A stretch of 26,665 nucleotides of DNA from a virus. A program made the position numbers and the translations under genes. How positions within the stretch are numbered: position 1 is the stretch's first letter; each line of letters starts with the position of its first letter. The notes below the pieces were generated by a model. It worked only from the letters and a program-made list of their open reading frames with translations, made no database searches and had not been told where the DNA came from. Location of the stretch: IMG/VR virus record IMGVR_UViG_3300048672_001522, positions 1 to 26,665 of that record; one strand, written 5' to 3'. Positions 1-7,245 of the stretch are shown here, piece after piece.

Positions 1-22
1 ATTTTTATTTGGATTTGTCATT

Positions 23-1933
23 TTAGTCAGGGATCAAGGGATGTTTGGCTAAGACCTTGTTGGTCCGATCGTCCATTTCTTGTAGAGCACGGCGCAAATC
101 CCTGAGTGTTCGCTTGGCTTCCATCTCAAGCTCAATGCCCTCGTTCTTGGCAATTCTGATAGCTGCGGCTAAATCTTTTGATTCCAGGGCTTTATTTACC
201 GCTCTTATTCTAGCCCTTCGCTCATTGAGCATTGCAACATCTTCTTTTGTGATACCCATTGCAAGAATTTCCGCACTACCTCCGTTTGATTTTAAATCCC
301 TGTTTCGTTCGGTCGGTAGCGTAGTTGGGGGAACTACTGGGGGTCTATTTAGTCCCCCAGGCAATACTTTTAGCTTGGACTTAATTCGCTCTAAATTGCT
401 TTTTTGAGGTATAGATAGTTCCTTCTTGCACTTTTTCGTCGGGGATATACAACTAGCCCCGCAACTCAAACCTTTCTGGCATTGCTTGCGTTTTGGCGGC
501 AGAGAGGCACCAGGAAAAGCCAAAACCTTAGCGGCTGCAAACTCAGCCGCTATAGTATCCAGAGATTGGGAGTTAGGATATTGAGCATCCCCACCTGTTG
601 AATCTCCCAAATTACTAGTAATTGCTGCCACCGCAGTATCTGACCAATTTGGGAAGGCAGCATTTATTAGTCCTGTTACCAGTTCAGGACTCCAACCACC
701 AGATTTAGCATTAGAGACAATCGATACCAACACGTTAACTTGCTCGACGTTAAGTTGTGGCGTGGAATCCTTGTTCTCAGGAATGAGATACTCCTCTCCG
801 TACCGACTTGCAATCGCTTCAGGTTTGAGCGAAATCCCCAATCCTTGCAACTTGGTATCGGTATCCGCTAATACTCCTAAATCGGGGTCACTTTCGAGTT
901 TGCGCCATACTTTGGGATAGGCTGCGCCTGGAAAATTCCAATCAGTGAGCCATTTTACGACGCTATTATTAAAACTGTCGCAAATCAAATCAGCATCCGA
1001 TTCAATGACCGAATCAGCTACATCCTGATGCACCTCAGCTTGTGACCGACTACTACCATTATCGGTAGTCATGGTCTGAGATAGGATGATTTTGGCAATT
1101 GCCGCATCCATTTGGTCGCACAGCGATTTATAATCGACTGTCCCGTTGCGTGAGGATTCAAGGAATTCAATAGCCAGACCTTCTGGAATCATCATCCGGT
1201 CATCAAACCCAAAACTAGCTAGCGCATCCCAGAGAATATCTTTTTCCTGCTTGCTACTTCCTGCTGGATAAGTACCCTTACGGGCAGGCGAGGCAAATAA
1301 CTCCAGAAATCTCATCCACCACTTGACCCCGTTCCTTTTAAAGAATGTCGGCCAGTACAGCCAGTGAGCCAAACCTCTCCCATGCGGTTCGTCGTCGTGG
1401 TCAGCACCGACGCTAAAGTGCCAAAATTTCTTATCTGGTAATGCCTCACCTAGCGGATTACCATAAGTTTTGAGAGTAAGATTCTGGTCGATATCGAACT
1501 CAAAGCGACGGCGATCGCGCACTCTGATATCAGCAATACAGACATTATCCCCATCCCGTCCCCACAGTATTTCGGCTGCGCTAAATCCGTAGTGAACCCC
1601 ATACAACATTTTCTCGTTGCAGTCGTCCCACTTAATCGCCTTCAACTGCTGCTCTAAATGCGTGGCTGCCTGCTTATCAATCCGTTTTTCGCCACCTGGG
1701 AGCACTTCCCATTCATGAGATGTGACTGCTCTAAATCTTTGCTGAAGGCAAGATTTAACCTGGTCGTCCTGAAGAACGGCTTCGTATAATTTTAAATCCC
1801 CACCACCTTTAGTCAGCAGAATCTCATCAGTGGTGGGGAGATAGTTGCCAATCGCATTCACCCAGCCGCGTGTAATATCGCGACCATCCTTTATGCTGGC
1901 AAATTCGATTAGGCTAGGGCGATTGGCTACCAT
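23..1933 (-). CDS. Mu gp29-like portal protein (DUF935) with Cys-rich C-terminal extension
   Basis: Portal protein of 636 residues, expected to form the ring at the capsid vertex through which DNA is packaged. Residues about 1-430 have the DUF935/Mu gp29 character: an N-terminal stretch around DEILLTKGGGDLKLYEAVLQ, a Trp-rich centre (KKFWHFSV, HWLYWPTFFKRNGVKWWMRF) and an MTTDNGSSRSQAEVHQDV segment. After about residue 470 there is an extra tail with four cysteines (C485, C491, C495, C502) in a CxxxxxCGxxCIxxxxxxC pattern, then a Pro-rich linker and a charged helical end. The ATG at 1931-1933 lies 8 bases after the stop of the upstream DinD-like gene, so the two are probably co-transcribed. 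It is unusual that the portal is on the opposite strand from the capsid and terminase genes. The portal call is firm; the tail's role is unknown. Confidence 0.88.
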   Translation of the reverse strand: MVANRPSLIEFASIKDGRDITRGWVNAIGNYLPTTDEILLTKGGGDLKLYEAVLQDDQVKSCLQQRFRAVTSHEWEVLPGGEKRIDKQAATHLEQQLKAIKWDDCNEKMLYGVHYGFSAAEILWGRDGDNVCIADIRVRDRRRFEFDIDQNLTLKTYGNPLGEALPDKKFWHFSVGADHDDEPHGRGLAHWLYWPTFFKRNGVKWWMRFLELFASPARKGTYPAGSSKQEKDILWDALASFGFDDRMMIPEGLAIEFLESSRNGTVDYKSLCDQMDAAIAKIILSQTMTTDNGSSRSQAEVHQDVADSVIESDADLICDSFNNSVVKWLTDWNFPGAAYPKVWRKLESDPDLGVLADTDTKLQGLGISLKPEAIASRYGEEYLIPENKDSTPQLNVEQVNVLVSIVSNAKSGGWSPELVTGLINAAFPNWSDTAVAAITSNLGDSTGGDAQYPNSQSLDTIAAEFAAAKVLAFPGASLPPKRKQCQKGLSCGASCISPTKKCKKELSIPQKSNLERIKSKLKVLPGGLNRPPVVPPTTLPTERNRDLKSNGGSAEILAMGITKEDVAMLNERRARIRAVNKALESKDLAAAIRIAKNEGIELEMEAKRTLRDLRRALQEMDDRTNKVLAKHPLIPD

Positions 1934-1941
1934 TGTTTAAA

Positions 1942-2748
1942 TTATTCTCCGATTAGTTTCTGACGTTGACGACCATAGACGATACTGATCGCTTCATCTA
2001 ATCGATCGGGTGCTATATATTCGCTGGTTTGGGGACGGGTGACAGCAATCAATAGATCGTCGCGTCCAGCTTTGCGAATTTCATCCGTGAAGGCTTTGTG
2101 CGATTTCACCTTCTGACCTGTCCGACGCTGTACCTCTAGTTTTAACTGGTCAGCACTCAAGAATACATCAGTACTGCCAGTATTGAGGTTAATTACCTCA
2201 GTCACTTTGACCTGTTCACGCACGATCGCATCGGCACAACCAGATAAAGCAAGCACTACCTCGCGACCATGTATGGTGAGCATCGAATCTTGACGATCGA
2301 TCCGCTTGTTTCTTTCCCGCTCTAGCTGCAATTCTAGTTCTAACTCTCGTAGTCGATCGTTTTGAGCGGGGATGATTACCTCAGCCTCACGAGTTTTGGT
2401 AGCGAAATAATGCTTTGCTGCTTTTACGTTCGGTTTTCCACGACTATCACAAGCTAATGCGATATGGTAGCAAGCGATTCGAGATAGGCTGTAATCTTTT
2501 GCCTTCTGATGCTTCAGGGTTATTTCTAGAATTAAGGCATGAGATGAGATGTCTCCTACTGCCGATTCTAAGTTTTCTAACCCTAGCTGAATTGAGTTGT
2601 CAAACATCTGCCAAGCTTTGTAGCCAAGCATTTTTTGGAGATCTCGCGCAGACCACCACTCATTCCCTTTCTTGTCGTAGCGGCGAATTGAATCAAAAGG
2701 AGAACCGCTGTTCTCTTGCGATTTGCCCGAAACAGTAATACTATTCAT
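1942..2748 (-). CDS. DinD/BRO-like protein, copy A
   Basis: Protein of 268 residues when started at the ATG at 2746-2748. The frame stays open to 2892, but that extension would run through a structured leader, and the second copy at 15015 starts at the same MNSI position. The N-terminal half has the DinD/BRO-N pattern: FDSIRRYDKKGNEWWSARDL, an LGYKAWQMF segment and an LSRIACYHIALACDSRGKP segment. The C-terminal half differs from copy B: a Glu/Arg-rich coiled coil (RELELELQLERERNKR) and then an unrecognised domain. E. coli DinD inhibits RecA and phage BRO proteins often act as antirepressors; which applies here cannot be told. An SD-like AAGG lies about 11 bases upstream. It sits between the L,D-transpeptidase-like gene and the portal. 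Confidence 0.75.
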   Translation of the reverse strand: MNSITVSGKSQENSGSPFDSIRRYDKKGNEWWSARDLQKMLGYKAWQMFDNSIQLGLENLESAVGDISSHALILEITLKHQKAKDYSLSRIACYHIALACDSRGKPNVKAAKHYFATKTREAEVIIPAQNDRLRELELELQLERERNKRIDRQDSMLTIHGREVVLALSGCADAIVREQVKVTEVINLNTGSTDVFLSADQLKLEVQRRTGQKVKSHKAFTDEIRKAGRDDLLIAVTRPQTSEYIAPDRLDEAISIVYGRQRQKLIGE

Positions 2749-2779
2749 GTTGTGTTGACCTTCGTCAGAGGTTGATACC

Positions 2780-2822
2780 GCCCCTGGGGATTCGAGTGTG
2801 CCAACACTCTCCCGCGAGGGGC
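2780..2822 (-). ncRNA. Structured 5' leader RNA of DinD-like gene A
   Basis: Read on the minus strand, the leader folds as an outer helix GCCCCT/AGGGGC (2817-2822 with 2780-2785), an internal loop CGC/C, a helix GGGA/TCCC, a 3'-side bulge GAA and a terminal helix GAGTGT/ACACTC closed by TGGC. The same architecture precedes the second DinD-like gene. The outer helix there is GCCGAT/ATCGGC, a paired change that keeps pairing. Homology continues to the start codon. An ACCT (2769-2772) could pair with the AGGT of the SD (2758-2761). A -10-like TACAAT lies 7 bases upstream, so the RNA would begin at or near the motif. I do not recognise it as a named riboswitch. Confidence 0.6.
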
Positions 2823-2829
2823 TAATATT

Positions 2830-2856
2830 ATTGTAACACCAGCGATTAGATTTCAA
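2830..2856 (-). promoter_or_regulatory. Candidate promoter for leader A and DinD-like gene A
   Basis: On the minus strand there is TACAAT at 2835-2830 preceded by a TGn extended -10 element, with TTGAAA at 2856-2851 as a -35 candidate after a short 15-base spacer. Transcription would start next to the structured leader. No experimental support is available. Confidence 0.4.
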
Positions 2857-2885
2857 TATCCGTAAATCCTGCATTTCGCCTCCTG

Positions 2886-2916
2886 AAATCAAAAGCTCAA
2901 ATTGAGCTTTTGATTT
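2886..2916. terminator. Perfect 15-bp inverted repeat, terminator-like
   Basis: AAATCAAAAGCTCAA (2886-2900) is the exact reverse complement of TTGAGCTTTTGATTT (2902-2916) with a single A between. It lies between the L,D-transpeptidase-like gene, which ends at 2949, and the promoter of DinD-like gene A. The plus strand continues into TTT; the minus strand has no good T-tract. The central 17 bases recur exactly in the hairpin at 12246-12278, whose outer stem is different. Confidence 0.55.
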
Positions 2917-2948
2917 TTGCTCGATTTGTCTAGCATCAGTACTTGTCG

Positions 2949-3626
2949 TTACCCATACTCAACAATCAATTCAACCGATCGAATCCCAAGCCCAGCGAGA
3001 ATCTTGAATTCTCGTTGTGTTGCCGCCCACCCTTTGTCCGTAACTGCAACGATACAACCCATTGAACCTGGGACGTTTGCATCAAAATGGATGCCCCAAT
3101 CACCACGAACATCACCGTCTGTCTCCATTTCAAACGGGAATATCTGATAAAAGTTACCGGACACCCCTGTGACGTTGGGCATATATATCGGAGTGGTCTT
3201 AACTGTTAATCCCGCCTTTGTTTTGGCAACAACCATCGAGGTTGGGGGGATTAGTCCCCCTCGACGATTCCATGCGCCTTTATACTGTCGCCCTGGCAGT
3301 GATGATGTGGCGGTGATGGTGTTGTAAGCGATTCCATCCTTGACAAATTCCATCGTCCCCAGAATCAAATCCCCTGAGATGGCAGGGACAAGCTTAAACC
3401 GAACTTGGTATTTGCTCTCCTTCACCAACACTAGTGGCGAATACTCGCCCCAAAATTTCTCTAGAATTCCCTCTGGAATATTCGACTGCAACCAGTTCAG
3501 AGCATCTTTTTGCTGCTCCAACCCTTTATAATTCGCCGCTACATCCACTAAGAAATGGTCTCGCATTTTTACATCTAGGTTACTAACGTCACTGATGCCT
3601 GCTGATTCGCTCTGTTTGCTTACCAC
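2949..3626 (-). CDS. Putative L,D-transpeptidase-fold (YkuD-like) cell-wall protein
   Basis: Protein of 225 residues with a GTG start (3624-3626), the first gene of the left minus-strand operon. The C-terminal half carries GIHFDANVPGSMGCIV, resembling the His...Ser-x-Gly-Cys active site of YkuD/L,D-transpeptidase-fold enzymes (H180, S188, C191 here). The preceding segment RRGGLIPPTSM and beta-rich pattern suit a catalytic domain that acts on peptidoglycan. The N-terminal 80 residues are not recognised. In a phage such a protein could be an endolysin or a virion-associated wall-degrading enzyme; no other endolysin is visible in the window. No signal peptide is evident. The assignment rests on one motif, so it is tentative. 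Confidence 0.42.
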   Translation of the reverse strand: MVSKQSESAGISDVSNLDVKMRDHFLVDVAANYKGLEQQKDALNWLQSNIPEGILEKFWGEYSPLVLVKESKYQVRFKLVPAISGDLILGTMEFVKDGIAYNTITATSSLPGRQYKGAWNRRGGLIPPTSMVVAKTKAGLTVKTTPIYMPNVTGVSGNFYQIFPFEMETDGDVRGDWGIHFDANVPGSMGCIVAVTDKGWAATQREFKILAGLGIRSVELIVEYG

Positions 3627-3700
3627 TTTTGGGATATTATTCCTGCTCTATATCTAGCGCATTAATACTATAATTATCATATCATCACACTAGATATAGC
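3627..3700. promoter_or_regulatory. Divergent promoter region with inverted repeat
   Basis: This 74-bp AT-rich gap separates the left minus-strand operon from the rightward capsid operon. CTATATCTAG (3648-3657) and CTAGATATAG (3690-3699) are exact reverse complements 32 bases apart, centred on the gap. A perfect TATAAT (3669-3674) reads rightward, and a TATAGT-like box reads leftward across the same centre. The repeat is a plausible operator for coordinate control of both late transcripts. The rightward gene starts with GTG one base after the repeat and has no clear SD. Confidence 0.5.
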
Positions 3701-4630
3701 GTGGCAGCAGAAGTTTTACAGAAACCGATTGAGATTTTTTACTCTGGCAATCATGTTGATAGCCAGGGGAAAAAAGTTAAAGTCACCCCCGAAGAATTAG
3801 CAGCATCGGTTGCTGATTTCAATGCTAGTGGGGAGCGATTGCCGATGGTGCCAGGACATCCAGGTGATGACCAGCCCGTTGGTGGGTATGCCACTAAACT
3901 TGCTATTGTCAATGGTCGAGCAGCGGTAGTTGAAGCCGACGAAGTTAATTCGCTGTTTCGGTCAATCGTAAATAGCGGTGAACTCAATCGAGTATCGGTC
4001 AAGTTTCAACTCCCAGGTCATCCAAGCAACCCCACTAATAACTACCGATTCAAACATATCGGCTTTTTGGGACGCTCTAGACCAGCTTTAGACCAACTCA
4101 AATCGGCACAATTTAGCACTAATGATGGAGAAATAATTCTGATGGCAGACGATGAAGATAAGAGTGCTGAATTTGCCGAACGTGAGGCGGAATTCGCACG
4201 TAGAGAAGCAGAACTGGCAGCTAAAGAGGCACGGTTTGCGGCTCAGGCTAAATATGAGCCATTAGTAGAAAACTGGGTGCGAGACGGAAAGATTACACCC
4301 GCACAGAAAGCAGCTTTCATCGCATTATTCTGCACACTTCCAGACGGAGATGACGCAACATTCGCCGCAGCAGATGGCAGCAAACAATCTTTGGTCGAGT
4401 TTACGAAATCTTTCGTTGATGGCTTGCCCAAGCAGATTGAATATGGCGAAGTCTCCAAAGCGGAAAGCCAGAAGCCGCAAGAGGCGGCGTTTAAGGCGGT
4501 GGATTGCAAAGAACCCGATGGTGATGAATTGGCTATGCACAATGCCATCATTGCTTCTGGTGTCGATCCTAAAGACTCAAATGCCTATCAAGCGGCAGTC
4601 AAAAAAGCATACGCACGGGGGAAGAAATAA
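3701..4630 (+). CDS. Mu gpI-like head maturation protease with scaffold domain
   Basis: Protein of 309 residues. The N-terminal half matches the Mu-like prophage I protein pattern: IEIFYSGNHVDSQGKKV, PMVPGHPGDDQPVGGY with a conserved His-Pro, LNRVSVKF with a candidate Ser, and FLGRSRPALDQLK. These proteases cleave scaffold during head assembly. From about residue 150 the protein becomes an Ala/Glu/Arg-rich coiled coil (AEFAEREAEFARREAELAAK) typical of scaffold. An internal ATG at 4142-4144 with GGAG 11 bases upstream could start a separate scaffold product, as Mu gene Z does inside I. It starts with GTG and is the first gene of the plus-strand operon. Confidence 0.85.
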   Translation: MAAEVLQKPIEIFYSGNHVDSQGKKVKVTPEELAASVADFNASGERLPMVPGHPGDDQPVGGYATKLAIVNGRAAVVEADEVNSLFRSIVNSGELNRVSVKFQLPGHPSNPTNNYRFKHIGFLGRSRPALDQLKSAQFSTNDGEIILMADDEDKSAEFAEREAEFARREAELAAKEARFAAQAKYEPLVENWVRDGKITPAQKAAFIALFCTLPDGDDATFAAADGSKQSLVEFTKSFVDGLPKQIEYGEVSKAESQKPQEAAFKAVDCKEPDGDELAMHNAIIASGVDPKDSNAYQAAVKKAYARGKK

Positions 4631-5008
4631 ATGGCAGCACCACTAGACACCGGATTACCGACTAATATCCTTCAAAGTCTCTCGATTACCTACACCTCGG
4701 CGACAGCGGCGGCTCCTGGGCAACTAGTCGGCTATAACGGCGCGTTGGCTGTCCTCCCTGCCACTCCTGTTTATGGCGTACTGAGGAGTGATGTTGTCCA
4801 GAATGGCATAGCTTCCGTTGCCGTCGCTGGTATGTGCGAAATCACATCAGGCGCGGCTGTAACTGTGGGTGCCCCGATCAGCGCCGACTCCACAGGTCGA
4901 GGTATTGTCGCAGTCACGGGAGCATACTGTTTTGCGCGTGCCCTAACCGCCACATCCGCCGCTGGTCAAAAATTTCAAGCTATTTTTAGTCGTGAGGGTG
5001 TAATCTAG
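4631..5008 (+). CDS. Capsid decoration protein (DUF2190-like)
   Basis: Small 125-residue protein rich in Ala, Gly, Val and Thr, with the DUF2190 capsid-cement pattern: AAAPGQLVGYNGALAVLPA, VAVAGMCEITSGAAVTVGAP and GRGIVAVTGAYCFARALTAT. Such proteins bind the outer surface of the capsid and stabilise it. The ATG follows the protease stop codon directly, and the next gene starts directly after its own stop. That is the usual protease-decoration-capsid order. Confidence 0.75.
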   Translation: MAAPLDTGLPTNILQSLSITYTSATAAAPGQLVGYNGALAVLPATPVYGVLRSDVVQNGIASVAVAGMCEITSGAAVTVGAPISADSTGRGIVAVTGAYCFARALTATSAAGQKFQAIFSREGVI

Positions 5009-6025
5009 ATGGCAATTCTATCGCTACAACAGGCGCGGGTTAATAGCCCGCTTCTTACCTCAATGTCTATAGGCATCGAGATCCAGGGACCAATCGGACT
5101 GACTATTATGCCCATGGTGCCAGTCCAGAAACGCGCTACCAAAATCATCACCTTTGGCAACACTCAGCAGCAGTATTTATATGCTACTCGCCGCGCTCCT
5201 GGCGACAATATCACTCGGATTCAAACCAGTTATGGAGACACCGAAGTACAGCTTTATCAAGATGCTATTGAAGGAGAGTTGCCGATCGAACTGAATGAAG
5301 AAGCCGAGGGGATTGTTGATTTACAAGTTGAGGCAATCACCAATGTCAAAACTGCGCTAGCTCTCCGTTTAGAAGCCGATATCTTCGCACTGGTAAATAA
5401 CTTTTCTGGCTACCCAACTACCAACCGAATTGCTCTCAGCAGTGGCAGTTATTTTAGTGACCCCACTGTCAACCCAATTCTAGCCTTTGACATTGCTAAT
5501 CAAGCGGTATTAAATGGCATTTCTAGACTCCCCAACACCATCATCTATGGTGGATTGAAAACATTTAATGCTGTCCGAAATAATCCATTTATCCGCGACC
5601 AAATCAAGTACACGGATGGCAACACAATCAACTTAAATATGCTCAACAGCATCTTAGGTTATCCCACTGGTCGCATCAGCTTGGCTACTTACGTCAATCC
5701 CAATGCACCTACAGTTAAAGTGCCATTCTTCGATAACAGCATCTGGATTGGCTATGTACCTGGCAATGGTGAAATGGTTAGCAATCCTTACGATGTGACT
5801 ACCACTCTCCAGCCATTGACTGGAGCCAACAAGCGGGTACCAAGCTGGGGCTATACCTATACTCGGATGGCTGGCAGTGTCGCTGGCATGGATACCGGAC
5901 TAATGATGGATATGCCCTATTACGGCAATAACAACCGCACTTGGTATTTTCCCGGCTGTATCGACAGACTGCCTACTGTTACGGGTATGGCGGCTGGCTA
6001 CTTAATCACCAACGTTACACCATAG
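5009..6025 (+). CDS. Major capsid protein
   Basis: Protein of 338 residues, the expected shell subunit. The N-terminal part has the pattern of HK97-fold capsid proteins of Mu-like and related phages: a PMVPVQKRATKIITFG segment, RRAPGDNITRIQTSYG, and a helix rich in Glu (ELPIELNEEAEGIVDLQVEA) followed by ALALRLEADIFALV. The middle holds an FNAVRNNPFIRDQIKYT segment typical of the A-domain region. There is no N-terminal delta-domain-like coiled coil; the separate scaffold in the upstream protease gene fits this. It lies between the decoration gene and small neck genes. Confidence 0.8.
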   Translation: MAILSLQQARVNSPLLTSMSIGIEIQGPIGLTIMPMVPVQKRATKIITFGNTQQQYLYATRRAPGDNITRIQTSYGDTEVQLYQDAIEGELPIELNEEAEGIVDLQVEAITNVKTALALRLEADIFALVNNFSGYPTTNRIALSSGSYFSDPTVNPILAFDIANQAVLNGISRLPNTIIYGGLKTFNAVRNNPFIRDQIKYTDGNTINLNMLNSILGYPTGRISLATYVNPNAPTVKVPFFDNSIWIGYVPGNGEMVSNPYDVTTTLQPLTGANKRVPSWGYTYTRMAGSVAGMDTGLMMDMPYYGNNNRTWYFPGCIDRLPTVTGMAAGYLITNVTP

Positions 6026-6033
6026 GAATTACT

Positions 6034-6291
6034 ATGTCTCAAATTCTTTCGGGATTCGGGATAGGTGGCTACAAACCTCGTACAGGAGCAAATTTAATGA
6101 CAAAAGCGAAAGTACTTCTCGAACCAGTATCAGCCGATCGCATCTATCTCGCGGGTGAAGAACTCGACCTCCCTGAGCATGACGCGAAAATGTTGGAGAG
6201 GTTCGGAATTGTCTCAATCCAAGAAGATGAGCCGCCAAAGGCTAAATCTAAAGCGAAAACCAAAGATGCTGACCCTGACCCTGAGGCTTAG
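6034..6291 (+). CDS. Small Mu FluMu-like head protein, hypothetical
   Basis: Protein of 85 residues from the ATG at 6034, which has AGGA 6 bases upstream. It has a short globular part (KVLLEPVSADRIYLAGEELD, then MLERFGIVSI) and a Lys/Asp/Glu-rich tail. Small proteins of this kind sit between the major capsid gene and gp36 in Mu-like clusters. A second ATG at 6097 has its own AGGAG, so a 64-residue form is equally possible. The first nine residues (MSQILSGFG) are identical to those of the unrelated gene at 7246. Confidence 0.6.
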   Translation: MSQILSGFGIGGYKPRTGANLMTKAKVLLEPVSADRIYLAGEELDLPEHDAKMLERFGIVSIQEDEPPKAKSKAKTKDADPDPEA

Positions 6292-6294
6292 ATT

Positions 6295-6744
6295 ATGTCC
6301 TACGCGACCGCACAAGACTTTATCGACGCTTTTGGTGAGCCGGAAGCCATCATGCTCACCAACCTTGACGATGCGGCGGCGACTACTCCCAATCTAGTTC
6401 CGCTAGAGAAGGCGTTAGAGGATGCCACGGCACTAATCAATGCTTACGTCGGTGGTCGGTATGTTTTGCCGCTCTCTGTCGTCTCCACAGTGGTGCATAG
6501 GTACTGCTTGGACATTGCTAGGTATATGCTTGATCGCATCCGCTCTCGTGAGGACGTGCGGGTCAGGTACGAGGATGCGCTCAAGTTCTTTGAGCAAGTG
6601 GTCAAGGGTCTAATCTCGCTTGGGGCAGATGAGATTACAGGGCAAAATGTCGAAGGGTTGACAACTGGACTAGGTGCTGATGGTGCGCGGTCTTATGCCG
6701 GACCATCTATCAACATGACTGGATATGGGGGGATGTATGGCTAA
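6295..6744 (+). CDS. Mu gp36-like neck protein (DUF1320)
   Basis: Protein of 149 residues matching the gp36/DUF1320 pattern: SYATAQDFIDAFGEPEAI at the N-terminus, a helix with DATALINAYVGGRYVLPLS, then CLDIARYMLDRIRSREDVRVRYEDALKF (quoted in two parts: CLDIARYMLDRI and RVRYEDALKFFEQV). Family members are head-tail connector proteins. It begins 4 bases after the previous stop and overlaps the next gene by 8 bases if that one starts at 6737. Confidence 0.85.
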   Translation: MSYATAQDFIDAFGEPEAIMLTNLDDAAATTPNLVPLEKALEDATALINAYVGGRYVLPLSVVSTVVHRYCLDIARYMLDRIRSREDVRVRYEDALKFFEQVVKGLISLGADEITGQNVEGLTTGLGADGARSYAGPSINMTGYGGMYG

Positions 6745-7234
6745 TATCCTCGAACTCGAACAGGCAATCATCGAGCGGATTCCAGCCTATTTCGAGCAGC
6801 TTAATGTTAATTTGCCTGCCGATCGACAAATTAAAGCGAACGTCTCCGAACTTCCCCTCGATCCTGCTGAAATCGGGGTGGCAGTATCAGCTACTCAGGT
6901 CTGGGTAGCCTTTCGAGAGGAGAGCTTCGATCCAGTGGTATCGGTGATGTCCAATCCCCGCAAGCCACCAACACAGGGCAGAAAGATTGTCTATGAACTG
7001 ATTATTCGAGCGCAAGAGATACGAGTCAAAGGTCATCAGCGGGTCTACCCAATTTTGGATGCCATTCGGGATGCTCTCACTGGATGGATGCCAGAAGCCA
7101 TTCACCGCAATCGGGATGTGACCCGTCCTTTCTATCCCGTTCGGAGCGGATTTACCAACATGGGCGCAGGTTTGTGGGTTTATAGCATGACCTTTGCGAT
7201 TGATTCCAGCTACACCGCACCTTACCAACAATAG
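6737..7234 (+). CDS. Mu gp37-like protein (DUF1834)
   Basis: Protein of 165 residues from the ATG at 6737. The frame is open from 6725, but the GGGGGGATG just upstream makes a good ribosome site for 6737. It fits DUF1834: ILELEQAIIERIPAYFEQL at the N-terminus, YELIIRAQEIRVKG in the centre, YPILDAIRDALTGW, and a final LWVYSMTFAIDSSY. Mu gp37 is a head-tail or tail-terminator-like protein. It overlaps the gp36-like gene and is followed 11 bases later by a tail gene. Confidence 0.8.
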   Translation: MANILELEQAIIERIPAYFEQLNVNLPADRQIKANVSELPLDPAEIGVAVSATQVWVAFREESFDPVVSVMSNPRKPPTQGRKIVYELIIRAQEIRVKGHQRVYPILDAIRDALTGWMPEAIHRNRDVTRPFYPVRSGFTNMGAGLWVYSMTFAIDSSYTAPYQQ

Positions 7235-7245
7235 GAGATATTAAA

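Noticed and set aside
337-360. G5/C5 hairpin in the portal gene, with a similar one near 3244-3264
   Set aside because: Both encode Gly-Gly-Leu and Pro-Pro stretches from G- and C-runs; simple codon choice explains them.
45-407. 120-codon plus-strand frame inside the portal gene
   Set aside because: It is a shadow of the portal coding sequence; composition is Ser/Leu/Arg-rich with no family pattern and no SD.
2749-2892. N-terminal extension of DinD-like protein A
   Set aside because: It would translate the structured leader; the paralogue starts at the same MNSI position and the extension is not protein-like.
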